In this document: positions 26,418 through 38,695 of the stretch, piece after piece
How positions within the stretch are numbered: the first letter of the stretch is position 1
Layout of the letters: every line of letters starts with the position of its first letter
NCBI GenBank assembly: GCA_026709085.1
Contig: JAPOTR010000037.1
Span: 1-54,786 of the forward strand
DNA from: Cyanobacteria bacterium MAG CAR3_bin_5
GTDB taxonomy: Bacteria; Cyanobacteriota; Cyanobacteriia; PCC-6307; Cyanobiaceae
Direction of reading: 5' to 3'
Length of the DNA: 54,786 nucleotides
Notes under the pieces: model-generated
Told to the model about the DNA's origin: nothing
What the model saw: the letters and a program-made list of their open reading frames with translations, nothing else
Databases searched by the model: none
Program-made: the position numbers and the translations under genes

Positions 26418-27380
26418 TTAGAAGGGGAGCCGCTTGCGCTCTTCCTTGCTGAGATCCGCCTGCATCTGCCGTAGCCGCCGAATAATGGTGTCGTAATACT
26501 CTTTCAGGTAGGTGTCCAGGGTGGTGGCGTCGGCCGGATCCAGGCCAAAGGCATGGTAGCTCTCCTCCATGGGGGCATCCAGGCAGGCGCCGCTACCACT
26601 CACCTCCGCAAAAGCCAGGCGGTCGTCCACGTTGAGCCCCGCCTCGAACAGGGAGACCACAGCCCGCAAGGCCTTGATAATGAACGGTGACACCTTGAGC
26701 ACCCGCGCCTCCTTCCGGGTGAGGGCTTCACAAAGCCGGATCACCTCGGCGCTGGTCCAGGCCTTGGGTCCCACGGTGGGGAGGCTGGCGCCAATGGTGT
26801 CGGGGCGCTCCAGGGCGGCTACGGCAAAGCGGGCCACGTCCTGGCTGTTCATGTAGGCAATGCTGCTGCCGCTGCCACTGACCCAGACGTTCTGACTGTC
26901 CAGAACGGGGATGGCGAACTGGCTGATGAGTCCCTGCATGAAACCGGACACCTGAAGAACGGTGGCCTGGAAATCGGAGTGGCGCAGTAGATCCTCCGTG
27001 CAGTATTTAATGTCCATCAGGGGCACGGAGCGGTGCTCCCCCGCCTTGAGAATGGAATGAAACACCAACCGCTGAATTCCGGCGGCCTCCATGGAGCGGA
27101 ACAGGTTCAGCTTGCCGTCCCAGTCCACGGTGTAGACGCTCTGCTCGGAATCCACCCGGGCCGTGGCGGCGTCAATCACCGCTTCACAGCCCGCCAGGGC
27201 GTGATCCAGGCTGTCAATCTGCAGCAGATCCCCCTGAACCAACTCCCCACCCCACCCCTGCAGGAATCCCGCCTTGCGGGGAGTCCGCACCAGACAGCGC
27301 ACATCATGCCCCTGATCAAGACACCTGCGCACCACCTGACGGCCCAGGGTTCCGGTGGCGCCGACAATCAGAACCTTCAT
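26418..27380 (-). CDS. ycf39: Ycf39-like NAD-binding photosystem II assembly factor
   Basis: The 320-residue atypical SDR has the NmrA-like start VLIVGATGTLGRQVVRRCLD. The middle (FRSMEAAGIQRLVFHSILKA, DIKYCTEDLLRHSDFQATVL, SSIAYMNSQDVARFAVAALE) matches Ycf39/HCF244. Ycf39 acts with high-light-inducible proteins to deliver chlorophyll to newly made D1 and D2. The C-terminal 50 residues are a helical tail. It lies 79 bp after petM on the same strand, a neighbourhood I recall as conserved in cyanobacteria. Confidence 0.88.
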   Translation of the reverse strand: MKVLIVGATGTLGRQVVRRCLDQGHDVRCLVRTPRKAGFLQGWGGELVQGDLLQIDSLDHALAGCEAVIDAATARVDSEQSVYTVDWDGKLNLFRSMEAAGIQRLVFHSILKAGEHRSVPLMDIKYCTEDLLRHSDFQATVLQVSGFMQGLISQFAIPVLDSQNVWVSGSGSSIAYMNSQDVARFAVAALERPDTIGASLPTVGPKAWTSAEVIRLCEALTRKEARVLKVSPFIIKALRAVVSLFEAGLNVDDRLAFAEVSGSGACLDAPMEESYHAFGLDPADATTLDTYLKEYYDTIIRRLRQMQADLSKEERKRLPF

Positions 27381-27459
27381 GAACGCTGGGCAGACAACTG
27401 GGCGGGTAGAGGGTCAAGGGTAAAACGGTATCCCCTGCCTCTGTGGCCTCTCCCCTGGT

Positions 27460-27570
27460 CTAATTCTCGAAGTTGTCCCCCTGGAACTTGAGCACAACCA
27501 AGCCGCCCAGCAGTCCCACAGGGATGAGAAGCCAGAACAGGGCCGCCGTGCCGAAAATTTCACCAGCCAT
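27460..27570 (-). CDS. petM: Cytochrome b6f complex subunit PetM
   Basis: This is a 36-residue single-span protein: [20 protein letters not shown] followed by a short hydrophobic run, KFQGDNFEN and stop. The sequence is the near-invariant picocyanobacterial PetM (subunit VII). It is part of the thylakoid b6f dimer core. The frame is open upstream for 35 codons, but homology fixes the start at 27570. It is probably transcribed with ycf39. Confidence 0.92.
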   Translation of the reverse strand: MAGEIFGTAALFWLLIPVGLLGGLVVLKFQGDNFEN

Positions 27571-27748
27571 GGGGAAGAGATGGATATGAACCCGCCAGTC
27601 TGCCTGACGGCAGGCGCCACAGGTATGGCGCCGCAACAGAGTGATGCCTCCGCAGTGATCACAGCCCATTATCAAAGCGAGAGCCAGCCCAAGCTACCGG
27701 GCCAGCCGTAGCCATTGAGCAACAGCCGCCAATAAACACCAGTGCCCC

Positions 27749-28334
27749 TTAGGGGGAGTCGTCAGGTATGAGTTCCACAGGAATCCTGCCTTCCTTGGTC
27801 TTTGCCCTGAGGTCGGCCCCGGCATCCAGCAATACCTTCACCACTGGGGAATTTTCCCCAACCGCCGCCGCCCGGTGTAAGGGGGTCTTCCCATCCTTGT
27901 CCCTTGCGTTGGGATCAGCGCCACCAGCCAGCAACACCTTTACTACCGATGGGTTCGTCGCCCACCGCGCCTCCGTGTGCAGTGGGGACTCTCCATCCTC
28001 CTCCGTTTCTATCACCATGCCGGCATCCAGAAACACCTTCATCAACGCGCCTGGGATGGGGAACCCATCTTTTCTTGCATTGGGGTCAGCTCCAGCATCC
28101 AGTAGGGCCTTCACCACTGCCGGGGTGGTCTCCTTCGCCCCCACCGCTGCGTGTGCGGGTCCTCCCTCCAGGCTCCGCCCCTGCCCTTACATTAGGGTCA
28201 GCGCCTTCGGAGATGCAGCGGGTAACATCCGCTGCCAGTAGCATAGAAGAAGTCAACAGCGCCAGGGTGCCGCCGGCCTGGTGACGGCCGCTGTTGTGGT
28301 GGGGGAGGGCTTGCTTGGTAACTGCATGATTCAA
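27749..28334 (-). pseudogene. Frameshifted small ankyrin-repeat protein
   Basis: The 5' part encodes a hydrophobic leader (GGTLALLTSSMLLA) and DVTRCISEGADPNVR, then runs out of frame. The 3' part continues in another frame with AHAAVGAKETTPAVVKALLD and three more ankyrin repeats (PSVVKVLLAGGADPNARDKD, SPVVKVLLDAGADLRAK). A single frame change near 28150-28180 would restore one protein of about 190 residues. Either the gene is recently dead or the assembly has an indel in the G/C-rich run. A small coiled-coil gene sits 7 bp upstream. Confidence 0.7.
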
Positions 28335-28341
28335 GGGAAAT

Positions 28342-28554
28342 TCACCGCTCCGGGGTGATGGGTTGCTTGGCGGCCTGTTGCAGCAGCAGTACTTTCACGT
28401 CTTGCCGGATCTCCTTCATATCTTCCCGCAATTCGTCAATCCGCTTATTGATCCTGGCCTTGCTGGCCTTGAGTTCATACCAGAGAAGACCCAAGAAGGC
28501 AGTGATGAAACCGGATGGTAACCATTCCGTCAGGCCGGGGGGTAGTGTTGGCAT
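28342..28554 (-). CDS. Small single-span protein with coiled-coil tail
   Basis: The 70-residue product has a membrane segment (LPSGFITAFLGLLWYELK) and a charged heptad tail (INKRIDELREDMKEIRQDVK). Many bacteria have such short TM-plus-coiled-coil proteins without known role. It lies just upstream of the frameshifted ankyrin gene and may share its transcript. A related-looking tail is found at 54124-54261. Confidence 0.5.
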   Translation of the reverse strand: MPTLPPGLTEWLPSGFITAFLGLLWYELKASKARINKRIDELREDMKEIRQDVKVLLLQQAAKQPITPER

Positions 28555-28646
28555 GGATTCAGTGGTGGTGGGGGTACACGTGCAGCCTATCTTGACGGTC
28601 CGGGTGAACGGATGGCCCGTGGTCCATGGTTACCCCATGGCGCCAT

Positions 28647-28832
28647 TCAATTGGCGGAGAGCAGCAGGTGCATGGCCATGCCCGGCCAGTAGGCGGCTTC
28701 TTCCCGGGCGCAGTTATCCATGGCGGTCACGTTGTGCATGGGCGCCAGCAGCTTGAACAGCAATTCCCTGACCCTGGCCAATTCTTCCGAGAGCCCATCA
28801 CGGCGGGATTCCCCCTTGCGGAGCCTTGGCAA
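28647..28832 (-). CDS. Small conserved picocyanobacterial protein
   Basis: The 61-residue protein (TTG start; a stop lies just upstream) contains LSEELARVRELLFKLLAPMH followed by NVTAMDNCAREEAAYWPGMA. I recall the pattern LHNVTAMDNCAREEAAYWLGMAM from other marine Synechococcus, which supports a real gene, here ending early in LLLSAN. Function is unknown. It is divergent from the alpha/beta hydrolase gene. Confidence 0.6.
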   Translation of the reverse strand: MPRLRKGESRRDGLSEELARVRELLFKLLAPMHNVTAMDNCAREEAAYWPGMAMHLLLSAN

Positions 28833-28939
28833 GGCTCACCTGCCCGGTGTTGAGACACCGCAGCACGGCCCCCTCCACCAACAGGAGCTTGCTAGGTTCA
28901 CAGGCCTGCCCGCCCTTCTGCACATCCCTTCCGAACGCC

Positions 28940-29848
28940 ATGGCTGTTGCGGGTGAGACCACCGACTGGGGGCAGGTCAGTGTGTTGTACTGGCAAGGCC
29001 AGCCGTTGCAGGTGCGCCGGTTGGGCCATGCCGGCGATCCGCCGCTGGTGCTGATCCATGGCTTTGCCGCCGCCGCCGGCCATTGGCGCGCCAACGCTCC
29101 CGCCTTTGCCGCCGCCGGCTGGCGGGTCTACGGCCTGGATCTGCTGGGGTTCGGCGCCTCGGGCCAACCCTTTCTGGTGCAGGACAACCGCACCTGGGCC
29201 CAGCAGGTGTTGCACCTGATCGAGCAGCGCATCCGGGAGCCCGTAGTGATTGTGGGCCACTCCCTGGGGGCCCTGGTGGGGCTGACCGCGGCGGCGGCCC
29301 GCCCTGAACTGGTGAAGGCCCTGGTGCTGGCGCCGTTGCAGGATCCGGCCTTGTTGAAGCCCCGGCCTCGCCGCCGTCGTCCGTTGTGTCGCCCTTGGCG
29401 GCAACTCTTACTGAGCCTGCAGCGGTGGCTGGCGCCGTGGCGGCTGATCCTCTGGTTGTTCTCCCGGCCATGGCTGCTGGGTCGGGGGTTGGGGGTGGCC
29501 TATATACAGCGTCACCGCCTGGATCAAGCCATCCTGCACCTGTTTGCCCGCCCCTGCCGCCGTTCTGGCGCCGCCGGCAGTCTGGCGGGCATGACCATGG
29601 GCATGGCCGCTCGCCCGCCACAGGCAACCGCCCCTGAACTTCTAAGGCGGATCACCTGCCCCGTGCTGGCTCTTTGGGGGCGGGAGGATCGGCTGGCGCC
29701 CCAGGCCATGGCCAAAGCGGTGGCCCAACTGCGCCCGGACTGGCCGCTACAGGTTCTGGAGGGTTGCGGCCACTGCCCCCACGACGAAGATCCCAAGGGT
29801 TTCAATGGGATGGTTCTGGCCTGGCTGCGGGAGACATTTTCTCCATAA
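28940..29848 (+). CDS. Alpha/beta hydrolase
   Basis: This is a 302-residue serine hydrolase. The oxyanion region is LVLIHGFAAAAGHW, the nucleophile elbow VGHSLGALVG (S108), the acid in LALWGREDRLAP and the histidine in GCGHCPHDEDP. The cap (about 140-220) is Arg/Leu-rich. The substrate is unknown; cyanobacterial members near ilvH are generally annotated only as hydrolases. ATG 28940 is chosen over longer frames because the family begins there. It lies 32 bp upstream of ilvH on the same strand. Confidence 0.85.
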   Translation: MAVAGETTDWGQVSVLYWQGQPLQVRRLGHAGDPPLVLIHGFAAAAGHWRANAPAFAAAGWRVYGLDLLGFGASGQPFLVQDNRTWAQQVLHLIEQRIREPVVIVGHSLGALVGLTAAAARPELVKALVLAPLQDPALLKPRPRRRRPLCRPWRQLLLSLQRWLAPWRLILWLFSRPWLLGRGLGVAYIQRHRLDQAILHLFARPCRRSGAAGSLAGMTMGMAARPPQATAPELLRRITCPVLALWGREDRLAPQAMAKAVAQLRPDWPLQVLEGCGHCPHDEDPKGFNGMVLAWLRETFSP

Positions 29849-29880
29849 CACCCTAATCTCATCACTGCATAAGTCCCTTG

Positions 29881-30411
29881 ATGAAGCAGACCCTTTCCGT
29901 GCTGGTGGAGGATGAAGCCGGTGTGCTGAGCCGCATTGCGGGGCTCTTTGCCCGTCGCGGCTTCAACATCGAGAGCCTGGCCGTCGGCCATGCGGAGGAA
30001 CCGGGCATCTCCCGCCTCACCATGGTGGTGGCCGGGGACGACCAGGTGATTGAGCAAATGACCAAGCAGCTTCTCAAACTGGTGAACGTGCTCAAGGTGC
30101 GGAACCTGAGCCATATTCCCTCGGTGGAGCGGGAACTGATGCTCCTCAAGGTGGCGGCCGACCGGGAGAGTCGCTCCAGGATTCTGGAACTGGTGCAGAT
30201 CTTCCGCACCAAGGTGGTGGACGTGGCGGAGGACGCCCTCACCCTGGAGGTGGTGGGGGATCCCGGCAAACTCCTGGCCCTGGAGCAGGTGTTGGAGCCG
30301 TTCGGGATTCTGCAAATCGTGCGCACCGGCAAAATCTCCCTGGAACGGGCCTCCGGGATCAACACGGAGTTCCTCAAGGTGAGCTCCCTGCAGAAGCGGT
30401 TGCCGGCTTGA
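29881..30411 (+). CDS. ilvH: Acetolactate synthase small subunit
   Basis: The 176-residue regulatory subunit gives valine feedback control to acetohydroxyacid synthase. It has the N-terminal ACT domain ([30 protein letters not shown], then RLTMVV) and the C-terminal domain ([32 protein letters not shown]). The length is normal. The large subunit IlvB is not in the window, which is usual for cyanobacteria. Confidence 0.93.
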   Translation: MKQTLSVLVEDEAGVLSRIAGLFARRGFNIESLAVGHAEEPGISRLTMVVAGDDQVIEQMTKQLLKLVNVLKVRNLSHIPSVERELMLLKVAADRESRSRILELVQIFRTKVVDVAEDALTLEVVGDPGKLLALEQVLEPFGILQIVRTGKISLERASGINTEFLKVSSLQKRLPA

Positions 30412-30666
30412 CGTCTATCTGCTTCGCTTTGCACCTGCTGTTTGTGCCAGGGGAATGTTTCCTTATGGCTGTGTTGGCCTTAAAGCAGCCTTGCAGAGAG
30501 CCGTTGAGCCAACCGCTTCCCCTCCAAATCAATCGGATCCACAGTGGTGATGACCTTCAGCAGGGGCACTCCAGCTATTGATCCCGCAATCCGGCGCCAC
30601 CACGGGGCAGAGACCACACGTTCTGAAATAAGTGATATGATAGAAAGACCTGTGATCTGCTTTCCT

Positions 30667-31401
30667 ATGGCTGTGGCACCCACTTGGGCTAAAGCTATTG
30701 AAATAGTATTGCGCGATTCAGAACAGCCTCTTGATTGTAGAACAATTACCGATGAAATTCTGTCAAGGGATTTGTATCGCACTCAGGGCCAAACTCCTTT
30801 AAATACTGTCCGTTATGAGCTTAACCGTCATCCCGATAAATTCAAGAGGATTAGTGGGTCTACACTTTACACTTTAGCAGATGGTAATATAAATGTTAGG
30901 CAGGAAATAGATAATGATAATTGGGAAAATCTAGTTAATACACTTAAGAGGCAATATGAGACTGAAATCAACAATCCTGGTAAAAAAACTGAAATTGAGC
31001 AATTAGTAAAACAACGTATAGGTCAAAATATACTTCGTAACTATCTCCTTAATTCAGAGAATGAATGGAATGGATGTTGTCCTTTTACTAAAATTAAGGA
31101 TAGAGATCTTCTCCGTGTATCTCATATTAAGCCATGGGAAGATTGTGATGATAATGAAAGACTTGATCCAAGTAACTGTATTCTTCTTTCTTCCCTTTGG
31201 GATGCTGCTTTTGATAGAGCACTAGTGACTTTTGATAATCAAGGTAAGCCTGTATTTTCTGAATATCTTTGCAATGAAGCCCGAATCATAATGAACTGTA
31301 ATAGAAATATTCATATTCATATCAACCGTAAACGTGAACGCTTCTTAAAATTGCATCGTCAGAAGTTCTATGAGAAAGAAGAAGAAAGAAATCGAATTTA
31401 A
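30667..31401 (+). CDS. HARE-HTH/HNH endonuclease, orphan restriction-like
   Basis: The 244-residue AT-rich gene differs strongly in composition from its neighbours. The N-terminus (TWAKAIEIVLRDSEQPLDCR, LYRTQGQTPLNTVRYELNRH, then STLYTLADG) is a winged-helix HARE-HTH domain. The C-terminus has an HNH-type nuclease core: CPFTKIKDRDLLRVSHIKPW, then LDPSNCILLSSLWDAAFDRA and VTFDNQGKPVFS, as in HNH_2 restriction enzymes. HARE-HTH domains are fused to nucleases suspected of sensing modified DNA. No methyltransferase is adjacent. Starts at 30637 and 30544 are possible, but composition changes near 30625. Confidence 0.78.
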   Translation: MAVAPTWAKAIEIVLRDSEQPLDCRTITDEILSRDLYRTQGQTPLNTVRYELNRHPDKFKRISGSTLYTLADGNINVRQEIDNDNWENLVNTLKRQYETEINNPGKKTEIEQLVKQRIGQNILRNYLLNSENEWNGCCPFTKIKDRDLLRVSHIKPWEDCDDNERLDPSNCILLSSLWDAAFDRALVTFDNQGKPVFSEYLCNEARIIMNCNRNIHIHINRKRERFLKLHRQKFYEKEEERNRI

Positions 31402-31411
31402 CCATCAGATT

Positions 31412-31618
31412 TTATAAACTGAAGACCCTGGCACGCCCGTGAGGAATCATAGGTGTGACCTTCACAGGGAGTTTGCCATCCCTTGCTGGTGCTTGCTCAA
31501 AGAACTTGAGGGTGTTCCAGTCTGCACAATCTGGACGCACAACAGCAGCGCCATGGGCCACCAACAACAAGGAGCCAGAAGCCAGCAGTGCCAGGGAAAA
31601 AAGAGCGGTGAGCCCCAT
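31412..31618 (-). pseudogene. Truncated N-terminus of an ankyrin-type exported protein
   Basis: The 68-residue frame begins with a good signal peptide (MGLTALFSLALLASGSLLLV, AHGAA) and continues DCADWNTLKFFEQA. In this lineage the pattern NT..FFE.A normally leads into DVTRCLEAGAD ankyrin repeats (compare DVTRCISEGAD at 28.2 kb). Here it diverts into an unrelated tail and stops. It is a gene start cut off by the neighbouring AT-rich island. Confidence 0.45.
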
Positions 31619-31739
31619 GAGCCGGAAGGAAGAGGGTAGGGTATGGCAACCTACCAAACCGCCCGCATTGCTCGATTCAGCGCCGCCAGGGGCAACCACT
31701 CTCACACATAGGCCCCAAGGCTATGGCTGTTCTGCCAAC

Positions 31740-31883
31740 TCACAGAGACCTGCCATGGGGCAACAGCAGCTTCTGGAAACCAAACTGCTGTTTAATCACA
31801 CGGAATGGATATTCCACCTTGGCCCTGATATGAGCTTTGGCACGCTCCAGCCAGTGGAGCAATTGCCCTTCTTCTGCCTCCAG
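31740..31883 (-). mobile_element. IS5-family transposase C-terminal fragment
   Basis: The 47-codon frame reads LEAEEGQLLHWLERAKAHIR then AKVEYPFRVIKQQFGFQK, ending soon after. The block RAKVE.PFRVIK.QFGF is the invariant E-containing part of the DDE domain of IS5 transposases. The N-terminal domain is absent. The interval 31402-31895 therefore consists of debris between the HNH gene and queE. Confidence 0.75.
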
Positions 31884-31895
31884 TAATCCACCCCC

Positions 31896-35999
<4,104 letters not shown>

Positions 36000-36300
36000 G
36001 GGGCCGTGGAGCAGGAGCGCTCAGGATCTTCCCATAGGGCTGCCACGGGAGGACAAGGCAGGGGATGGGTGGCTGGACCTCAAGATCCTGTTTTACCCGA
36101 TGACTTCGGCTTCTGCGACGGTTCCCGATAGTTGAAACTCTGGCCCCACCGAGCCGAGATGATGAGGGCGGTGAGGGAAGCAGTGTGCTCTCCATGCTCC
36201 CCGTCAAAACCTGAAATCCTCAGCCGCTGGCATCCCCATGGTGTAAACTACATTCATCTAATTTTGTCCGCGGCGACAGCCTGCCACCAAGATTCACGCA
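36000..36300. other. Intergenic stretch upstream of aspS
   Basis: No gene is recognised. The sequence should contain the aspS promoter (minus strand) and a promoter for the interrupted small gene (plus strand), but I could not pick convincing -35/-10 pairs. Confidence 0.4.
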
Positions 36301-36555
36301 ATGCAAACCTGGGAGTACAAGCACATCAGGCTCGACTACAAAGGCTGAGGCATCACCCAGGAAATCAATCTCCTGGATATTGACGGGCAAAGAGTCCGTG
36401 GATGGCTAGATATGAAGGAAGCGCCAACCTTGCCCGAGATGTTTGCCGTCCTCGGTGCAGATGGGTGGGAAATGGTCTCTCACGTGGTCAACCAGGACAA
36501 CGAAACCAATGGAGTGACATTCCACTACTATTGCTTCAAGCGTCCTCTACGATAA
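36301..36555 (+). pseudogene. DUF4177-like small protein with in-frame TGA
   Basis: The frame reads MQTWEYKHIRLDYKG, TGA at 36346-36348, then continues open for 68 codons (GITQEINLLDIDGQRVRGWL, MFAVLGADGWEMVSHVVNQD, VTFHYYCFKRPLR) to TAA. The start WEYK, the LGADGWE core and the YCFKRP end match the DUF4177 type. Codon use is coherent on both sides, so the stop is a point change (for example CGA or GGA to TGA), a sequencing error or, least likely, a recoded codon. A restart at a downstream ATG would lose the first strand. Confidence 0.65.
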
Positions 36556-36745
36556 CCGACAACTTTGACAAGCTCATCAAGAGCTCCGACAAGAGACCTG
36601 AAGTCGTCAAAAAGAAGAAGGCAACAAGCCATCCAATATCCTCTCCCCACTGTTCCCGCGGAAGCAGAAATGATGAAGGCGGAGAAAACATGCCTTTCCT
36701 GTTTCCCTTACCCCGAATCGGGGGTCCGGCTTAGAAGTCGTGATT

Positions 36746-36761
36746 GAGTTCTGAACCTAGG
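36746..36761. repeat. Putative IS-end motif, copy 4
   Basis: GAGTTCTGAACCTAGG differs from copy 1 at two positions. It stands alone between the interrupted small gene and the EamA transporter. Confidence 0.35.
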
Positions 36762-36824
36762 CTCAGACGAGAACACGCTCCCCTGTTGCTGGTGCGCAGG
36801 GGGTTTTCTCCACTCCACCCCCTG

Positions 36825-37736
36825 ATGCCCCAACGCTGGATCCTGATGGTGCTGCCCTTTGTGCTGTGGGGCAGTTCCATGGTGGCCATGAAGCTGGTGC
36901 TCGGCCATGCGGATCCCTGGACCGTGGCCTGTTTGCGCATCCTGCCCGCTGCCCTCGCCATGGTGTTGCTGCTGCCGATTGCGGGCGTCCCTCTGGCGGT
37001 GGCCCGTGGGGACTGGGGCTGGCTGGCCTTGTTCTCCCTTGTGGATGTGAGCTTTGGCCAGGGTTTGCTCAGTGCCGGCTTGCAGACCACAGGCGCAGGG
37101 CTCAGTTCCGTGTTGATCGACACCCAACCGCTGTTGGTGGCCCTGTTGGCGCGCCAGGTGTTTGGTGAAGCCATCAACCCCGTTGGCTGGCTGGGGCTGT
37201 TAATGGGGCTGGGGGGCGTGGCCTGTCTGGGGCTGCCGGAGCCGTTGTTGCAGAACCTGTGGCTGCAAGGGCCGGCGTTGGATGATTTGTCCTGGAACGG
37301 GGGAATGGCCCTGCTGCTGGGTTCCGCCATGTCCATGGCCTGTGGCGCCGTGCTCTGTCGGTTTGCCGCCCGCCAATCCCATGTGCTCAGCGTAACGGCC
37401 TGGCATCTGTTGCTGGGCGGGTTGCCCCTGGTGGGAATCAGTGCATGGCAGGGCTCTGCGCTCCAGACGTTGCTTCCCCGGGACTGGTGGCTCATGGCCT
37501 ATGCCAGCGGTGGTGGTACGGCCCTGGGCTACGGGTTGTTCTTCTGGTTCGTGACGCGGCGGGAACTGACAGGATTTACGGCGCTCACCTTCCTGACGCC
37601 GGTGTTTGCCCTGACCTGCGGCTGGCTGGCGCAGGCTGAGCACCTGGAGCCGACCCAGTGGGTTGGGGTTCTGCTGGCCTTATCGGCAGTGGCGCTGATC
37701 ACCCGCCGCCAGCAACTCTGGACGCCAGACCAATAG
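36825..37736 (+). CDS. EamA/DMT-family transporter
   Basis: This is a 303-residue permease with ten hydrophobic segments in two five-span EamA repeats (first repeat WILMVLPFVLWGSSMVAMKL ... LLSAGLQTTGAGLSSVLIDT; second GGMALLLGSAMSMACGAVLC ... ALTFLTPVFALTCGWL). Related proteins export amino acids, metabolites or nucleobases; the substrate cannot be read from sequence. ATG 36825 starts just before the first span. It converges on the TPM-domain gene with 14 bp between stops. Confidence 0.85.
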   Translation: MPQRWILMVLPFVLWGSSMVAMKLVLGHADPWTVACLRILPAALAMVLLLPIAGVPLAVARGDWGWLALFSLVDVSFGQGLLSAGLQTTGAGLSSVLIDTQPLLVALLARQVFGEAINPVGWLGLLMGLGGVACLGLPEPLLQNLWLQGPALDDLSWNGGMALLLGSAMSMACGAVLCRFAARQSHVLSVTAWHLLLGGLPLVGISAWQGSALQTLLPRDWWLMAYASGGGTALGYGLFFWFVTRRELTGFTALTFLTPVFALTCGWLAQAEHLEPTQWVGVLLALSAVALITRRQQLWTPDQ

Positions 37737-37750
37737 GAGGCCGGTCAACA

Positions 37751-38542
37751 TCACCCCTCCTGTGTCGGCGTCTGTCGTTCCCGTAGCAGATGGGTGAGAT
37801 AGGCCCCGATGGCGGCCCCCGTGAACCCCAGAATGTTGCGGGTGACGGGGAGCCAATCCGTGGTGCGGCTCAAGACGGGTCCCAGCCCGAAGATGATGAA
37901 CATCACCCCCCACAGAGGCGCCAACAGCAACACCCAGGTCCAGGCCACGGGGCTTGTGCTGTTGGGGCGGGGATGGGCCGCGAAGCCGGCCACCACGCCC
38001 CCCACCATGGACAGGATCAAGGTGAGCACCCACTGCTCCTGGGGCAGCCCCGGCACCACCCGGCAACCGCCCCGCGCCAGACAGGTTTCCACCGCCGCCA
38101 GGGCATCCCGGATGGCGCCGTCCTCCCCATGGTCACGCACGTAGTACTGATTCCCGAAACGGGTCTGGAGTTCCACCCAGTAGTTGCGGGGCAGCAAGGC
38201 AAACATGTCGTCCCCCACGCTGAAGTTGAGCAGGTTGCCGCCACGGGAATCGGCGATGAGCACCAGGCTGCGTTCATCCACGCCCCAGAAATCCTTCACC
38301 GCCAAACCGGGGGTGCGGTCGTATTGGGTGAGCACCCGCAGCTTCCACCCACTCCGGGCTTCCACCGTATCCAGTTCCTCCACCAGGGCTTGTCGCTGAA
38401 TGGGGGTGAACATACGGGCCAGGTCGATGACCGGGGTGGCCTCGTCAGGCAGCAACTCGGGGTTATTGGCCCCATGGGCCGGGGCGACCCAGGTGGACAG
38501 GGCCAGGATCAGGCTCAGGGCCAGGGTGAAGGCTCGGGGCAC
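37751..38542 (-). CDS. TPM-domain (Psb32-like) membrane protein
   Basis: The 263-residue protein has a signal peptide (FTLALSLILALSTWVAPAHG), a TPM domain (ATPVIDLARMFTPIQRQALV, then GWKLRVLTQYDRTPG and RSLVLIADSRGGNLLNFSVG) and three C-terminal hydrophobic segments. In cyanobacteria and plants TPM proteins such as Psb32/TLP18.3 aid photosystem II repair in the lumen. The C-terminal spans make this a longer variant, so equivalence to Psb32 is not proven. It is divergent from dxr (153-bp gap). Confidence 0.78.
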   Translation of the reverse strand: MPRAFTLALSLILALSTWVAPAHGANNPELLPDEATPVIDLARMFTPIQRQALVEELDTVEARSGWKLRVLTQYDRTPGLAVKDFWGVDERSLVLIADSRGGNLLNFSVGDDMFALLPRNYWVELQTRFGNQYYVRDHGEDGAIRDALAAVETCLARGGCRVVPGLPQEQWVLTLILSMVGGVVAGFAAHPRPNSTSPVAWTWVLLLAPLWGVMFIIFGLGPVLSRTTDWLPVTRNILGFTGAAIGAYLTHLLRERQTPTQEG

Positions 38543-38695
38543 GGTTCAGTGGGCAGGAGGAACGATTCTCTTGCAGATTCAATGGCGATGGGGAGCGCTG
38601 CCTTGACTTGCGACTTGCCATGGCGCCGGCGTTGACCTCCATTGCCGTCACTGGCGCTGCGAGGTGGGAGACTGGGGGGGTGCTGAGCCTGGTTC

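Noticed and set aside
30480..30640. GC-rich minus-strand frame ending VPLLKVITTVDPIDLEGKRL, as if the end of a core gene cut by the HNH island
   Set aside because: No family could be recognised and the stretch is short; noted only because composition changes at 30625.
36346..36348. Selenocysteine recoding at the in-frame TGA
   Set aside because: There is no obvious stem-loop just downstream, the family does not use a cysteine there, and picocyanobacteria are not known for selenoproteins of this type.
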